This document shows positions 5,993-6,999 of a stretch of 6,999 bases of DNA, piece after piece. The translations under genes were made by a program, and so were the position numbers. Each line of letters begins with the position of its first letter. The stretch's first letter is position 1. Origin of the DNA: Noviherbaspirillum sp. (GTDB lineage: Bacteria > Pseudomonadota > Gammaproteobacteria > Burkholderiales > Burkholderiaceae); contig JAQGLQ010000186.1 in the NCBI GenBank assembly GCA_028292785.1, positions 1-6,999 of the forward strand. The letters are read 5' to 3'. Below the pieces are notes generated by a model. That model saw only the letters and a list, made by a program, of their open reading frames with translations. It was not told the DNA's origin and did not search any database.

Positions 5993-6999
5993 ATGAACAT
6001 GTCCTCCTGGTCGATCCGCAATCCGATTCCGGCGCTGATGCTGTTCGTTCTGCTCAGCGTCGCCGGCATGCTCTCCTTCAATGCCATGAAGGTGCAGAAT
6101 TTCCCGGACATCGACCTGCCCACGGTCATCGTCAGCGTGTCCATGCCGGGCGCGGCGCCGGCCCAGCTCGAAACCGAAGTGGCGCGCAAGATCGAGAACT
6201 CGATCGCCACCGTGCAGGGCCTCAAGCACATCTATACCAAGGTGCAGGACGGCGGCGTCACCATCACGGCGGAGTTCCGCCTCGAGAAGCCAACCCAGGA
6301 AGCGGTGGACGACGTGCGCTCGGCCGTGCAGCGCGTGCGTGCCGACCTGCCGGCCGACGTGCGCGACCCGATCGTCAACAAGGCCGACCTCGCCGCCCAG
6401 CCGGTGCTCGCTTTCACCGTTTTTTCGCCCAACATGGATGCCGAGGCGCTGTCCTGGTTCGTCGACAACGACATCTCGCGCAAGCTGCTCGCCGTACGCG
6501 GTGTCGGCGCGGTCAACCGCGTCGGCGGCGTCAACCGGGAGGTGAGGGTGACGCTCGACCCGGCACGCATGCAGGCATTGGGCGCTACCGCCGCCGATGT
6601 CTCGCGCCAGCTGCGACTGATGCAGAACGAAAGCGCCGGTGGCCGGGCCGAGCTCGGCAACGGCGAGCAGCCGCTGCGTACGCTCGCCACCGTCAAGTCG
6701 GCCGAAGAGCTGGCGCGCCTGGAGCTGCCGCTGTCCGACGGCCGCAGCGTGCGCCTGTCCGACATCGCCAAGGTCATCGACACCACCGCCGAGCCGCGCT
6801 CGGCGGCGCTGCTGAACGGCAAGCCGGTGGTTGGCTTCGAGGTCTCGCGCAGCAAGGGCGAGAGCGAAGTATCGGTCGGCGCGGCGGTGCAGGATGCGCT
6901 GGCGGAGTTCAGGCAGCAGCATCCCGACCTGGAAATCACCGAAGCGTTCAATTTCGTCAGCCCGGTGAAGGAGGAATACAACGGCTCCATCCATCTGCT
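5993..6999 (+). CDS. RND efflux pump inner-membrane permease (HAE1/AcrB-type), 5' part
   Basis: The first 335 residues of an inner-membrane proton-driven exporter that is about 1,000-1,050 residues when complete; the right edge cuts it. WSIRNPIPALMLFVLLS (6-22) leads into transmembrane helix 1 (about 12-30). The large first periplasmic loop follows, with MKVQNFPDIDLPTVIV (32-47), MPGAAPAQLETEVARKIE (51-68, the PN1 subdomain start), DDVRSAVQRVRADLP (106-120) and VRGVGAVNRVGG (168-179). The segment AALLNGKPVVGFEVSRSKG (271-289) and ITEAFNFVSPVKEEYNGSI (315-333) lie just before helix 2. The SIRNPIPA opening and PDIDLP block fit the multidrug (HAE1) class rather than heavy-metal CzcA pumps. The catalytic aspartates of helix 4 are beyond the edge. 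GAGAG sits shortly before the ATG at 5993; a second in-frame ATG at 5999 is less well placed. Substrates cannot be told. Confidence 0.93.
   Translation, partial: MNMSSWSIRNPIPALMLFVLLSVAGMLSFNAMKVQNFPDIDLPTVIVSVSMPGAAPAQLETEVARKIENSIATVQGLKHIYTKVQDGGVTITAEFRLEKPTQEAVDDVRSAVQRVRADLPADVRDPIVNKADLAAQPVLAFTVFSPNMDAEALSWFVDNDISRKLLAVRGVGAVNRVGGVNREVRVTLDPARMQALGATAADVSRQLRLMQNESAGGRAELGNGEQPLRTLATVKSAEELARLELPLSDGRSVRLSDIAKVIDTTAEPRSAALLNGKPVVGFEVSRSKGESEVSVGAAVQDALAEFRQQHPDLEITEAFNFVSPVKEEYNGSIHL

Noticed and set aside
5771..6994. 407-codon open frame on the minus strand opposite the adaptor and pump genes
   Set aside because: It lies antisense to two well-recognised efflux genes. Its translation has no known domain and reflects the codon bias of the opposite strand in GC-rich DNA.
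5993..6999. Heavy-metal (CzcA-type) exporter as the identity of the RND pump
   Set aside because: The N-terminal SIRNPIPA and PDIDLP blocks fit the multidrug HAE1 class, and no metal-binding His-rich stretch is seen in the adaptor.

Overview
The window is a high-GC bacterial chromosome segment. It is most likely from a betaproteobacterium of the order Burkholderiales, possibly near Herbaspirillum/Oxalobacteraceae. That placement rests on codon use, on protein resemblance from memory and on gene content (a class III ring-cleavage dioxygenase, a DUF3014 protein, a tetR-led RND efflux operon). No rRNA or taxonomic marker is present, so it is an inference. I see no tRNA, rRNA, CRISPR array, insertion sequence or phage gene.

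Left part (1-1078, minus strand): the first 78 codons of a LigB-type class III extradiol dioxygenase run off the left edge. A DUF3014 membrane-anchored protein lies 46 bp upstream of it in the same direction. The two may share a transcript. A 313-bp divergent intergenic region (1079-1391) follows. It must hold promoters for both directions, but no clean sigma-70 promoter can be read.

Middle (1392-2486, plus strand): a single-gene PLP-dependent enzyme of the cysteine synthase fold. It most resembles the stand-alone L-cysteine desulfhydrase Cds1 group rather than CysK/CysM. The 159 bp after it hold three inverted repeats. The last is an 18-bp palindrome with perfect 8-bp arms, directly in front of the next gene.

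Right part (2646-6999, plus strand): a compact efflux operon in the order tetR - outer membrane factor - membrane fusion protein - RND pump. The tetR stop overlaps the outer membrane lipoprotein start by 4 bp, and the following gaps are 25 and 11 bp. The pump is cut by the right edge after 335 codons. The likely logic is a TetR/CecR-like repressor that binds the palindrome and controls itself together with a complete tripartite pump. The ligand and the exported compounds cannot be read from the sequence.

The genes belong to known families and nothing here amounts to a clear new system. The points most worth a second look are the putative operator that overlaps the tetR translation start, the gene order with the outer membrane component first, and two start-codon corrections (DUF3014 and Cds1-like genes).
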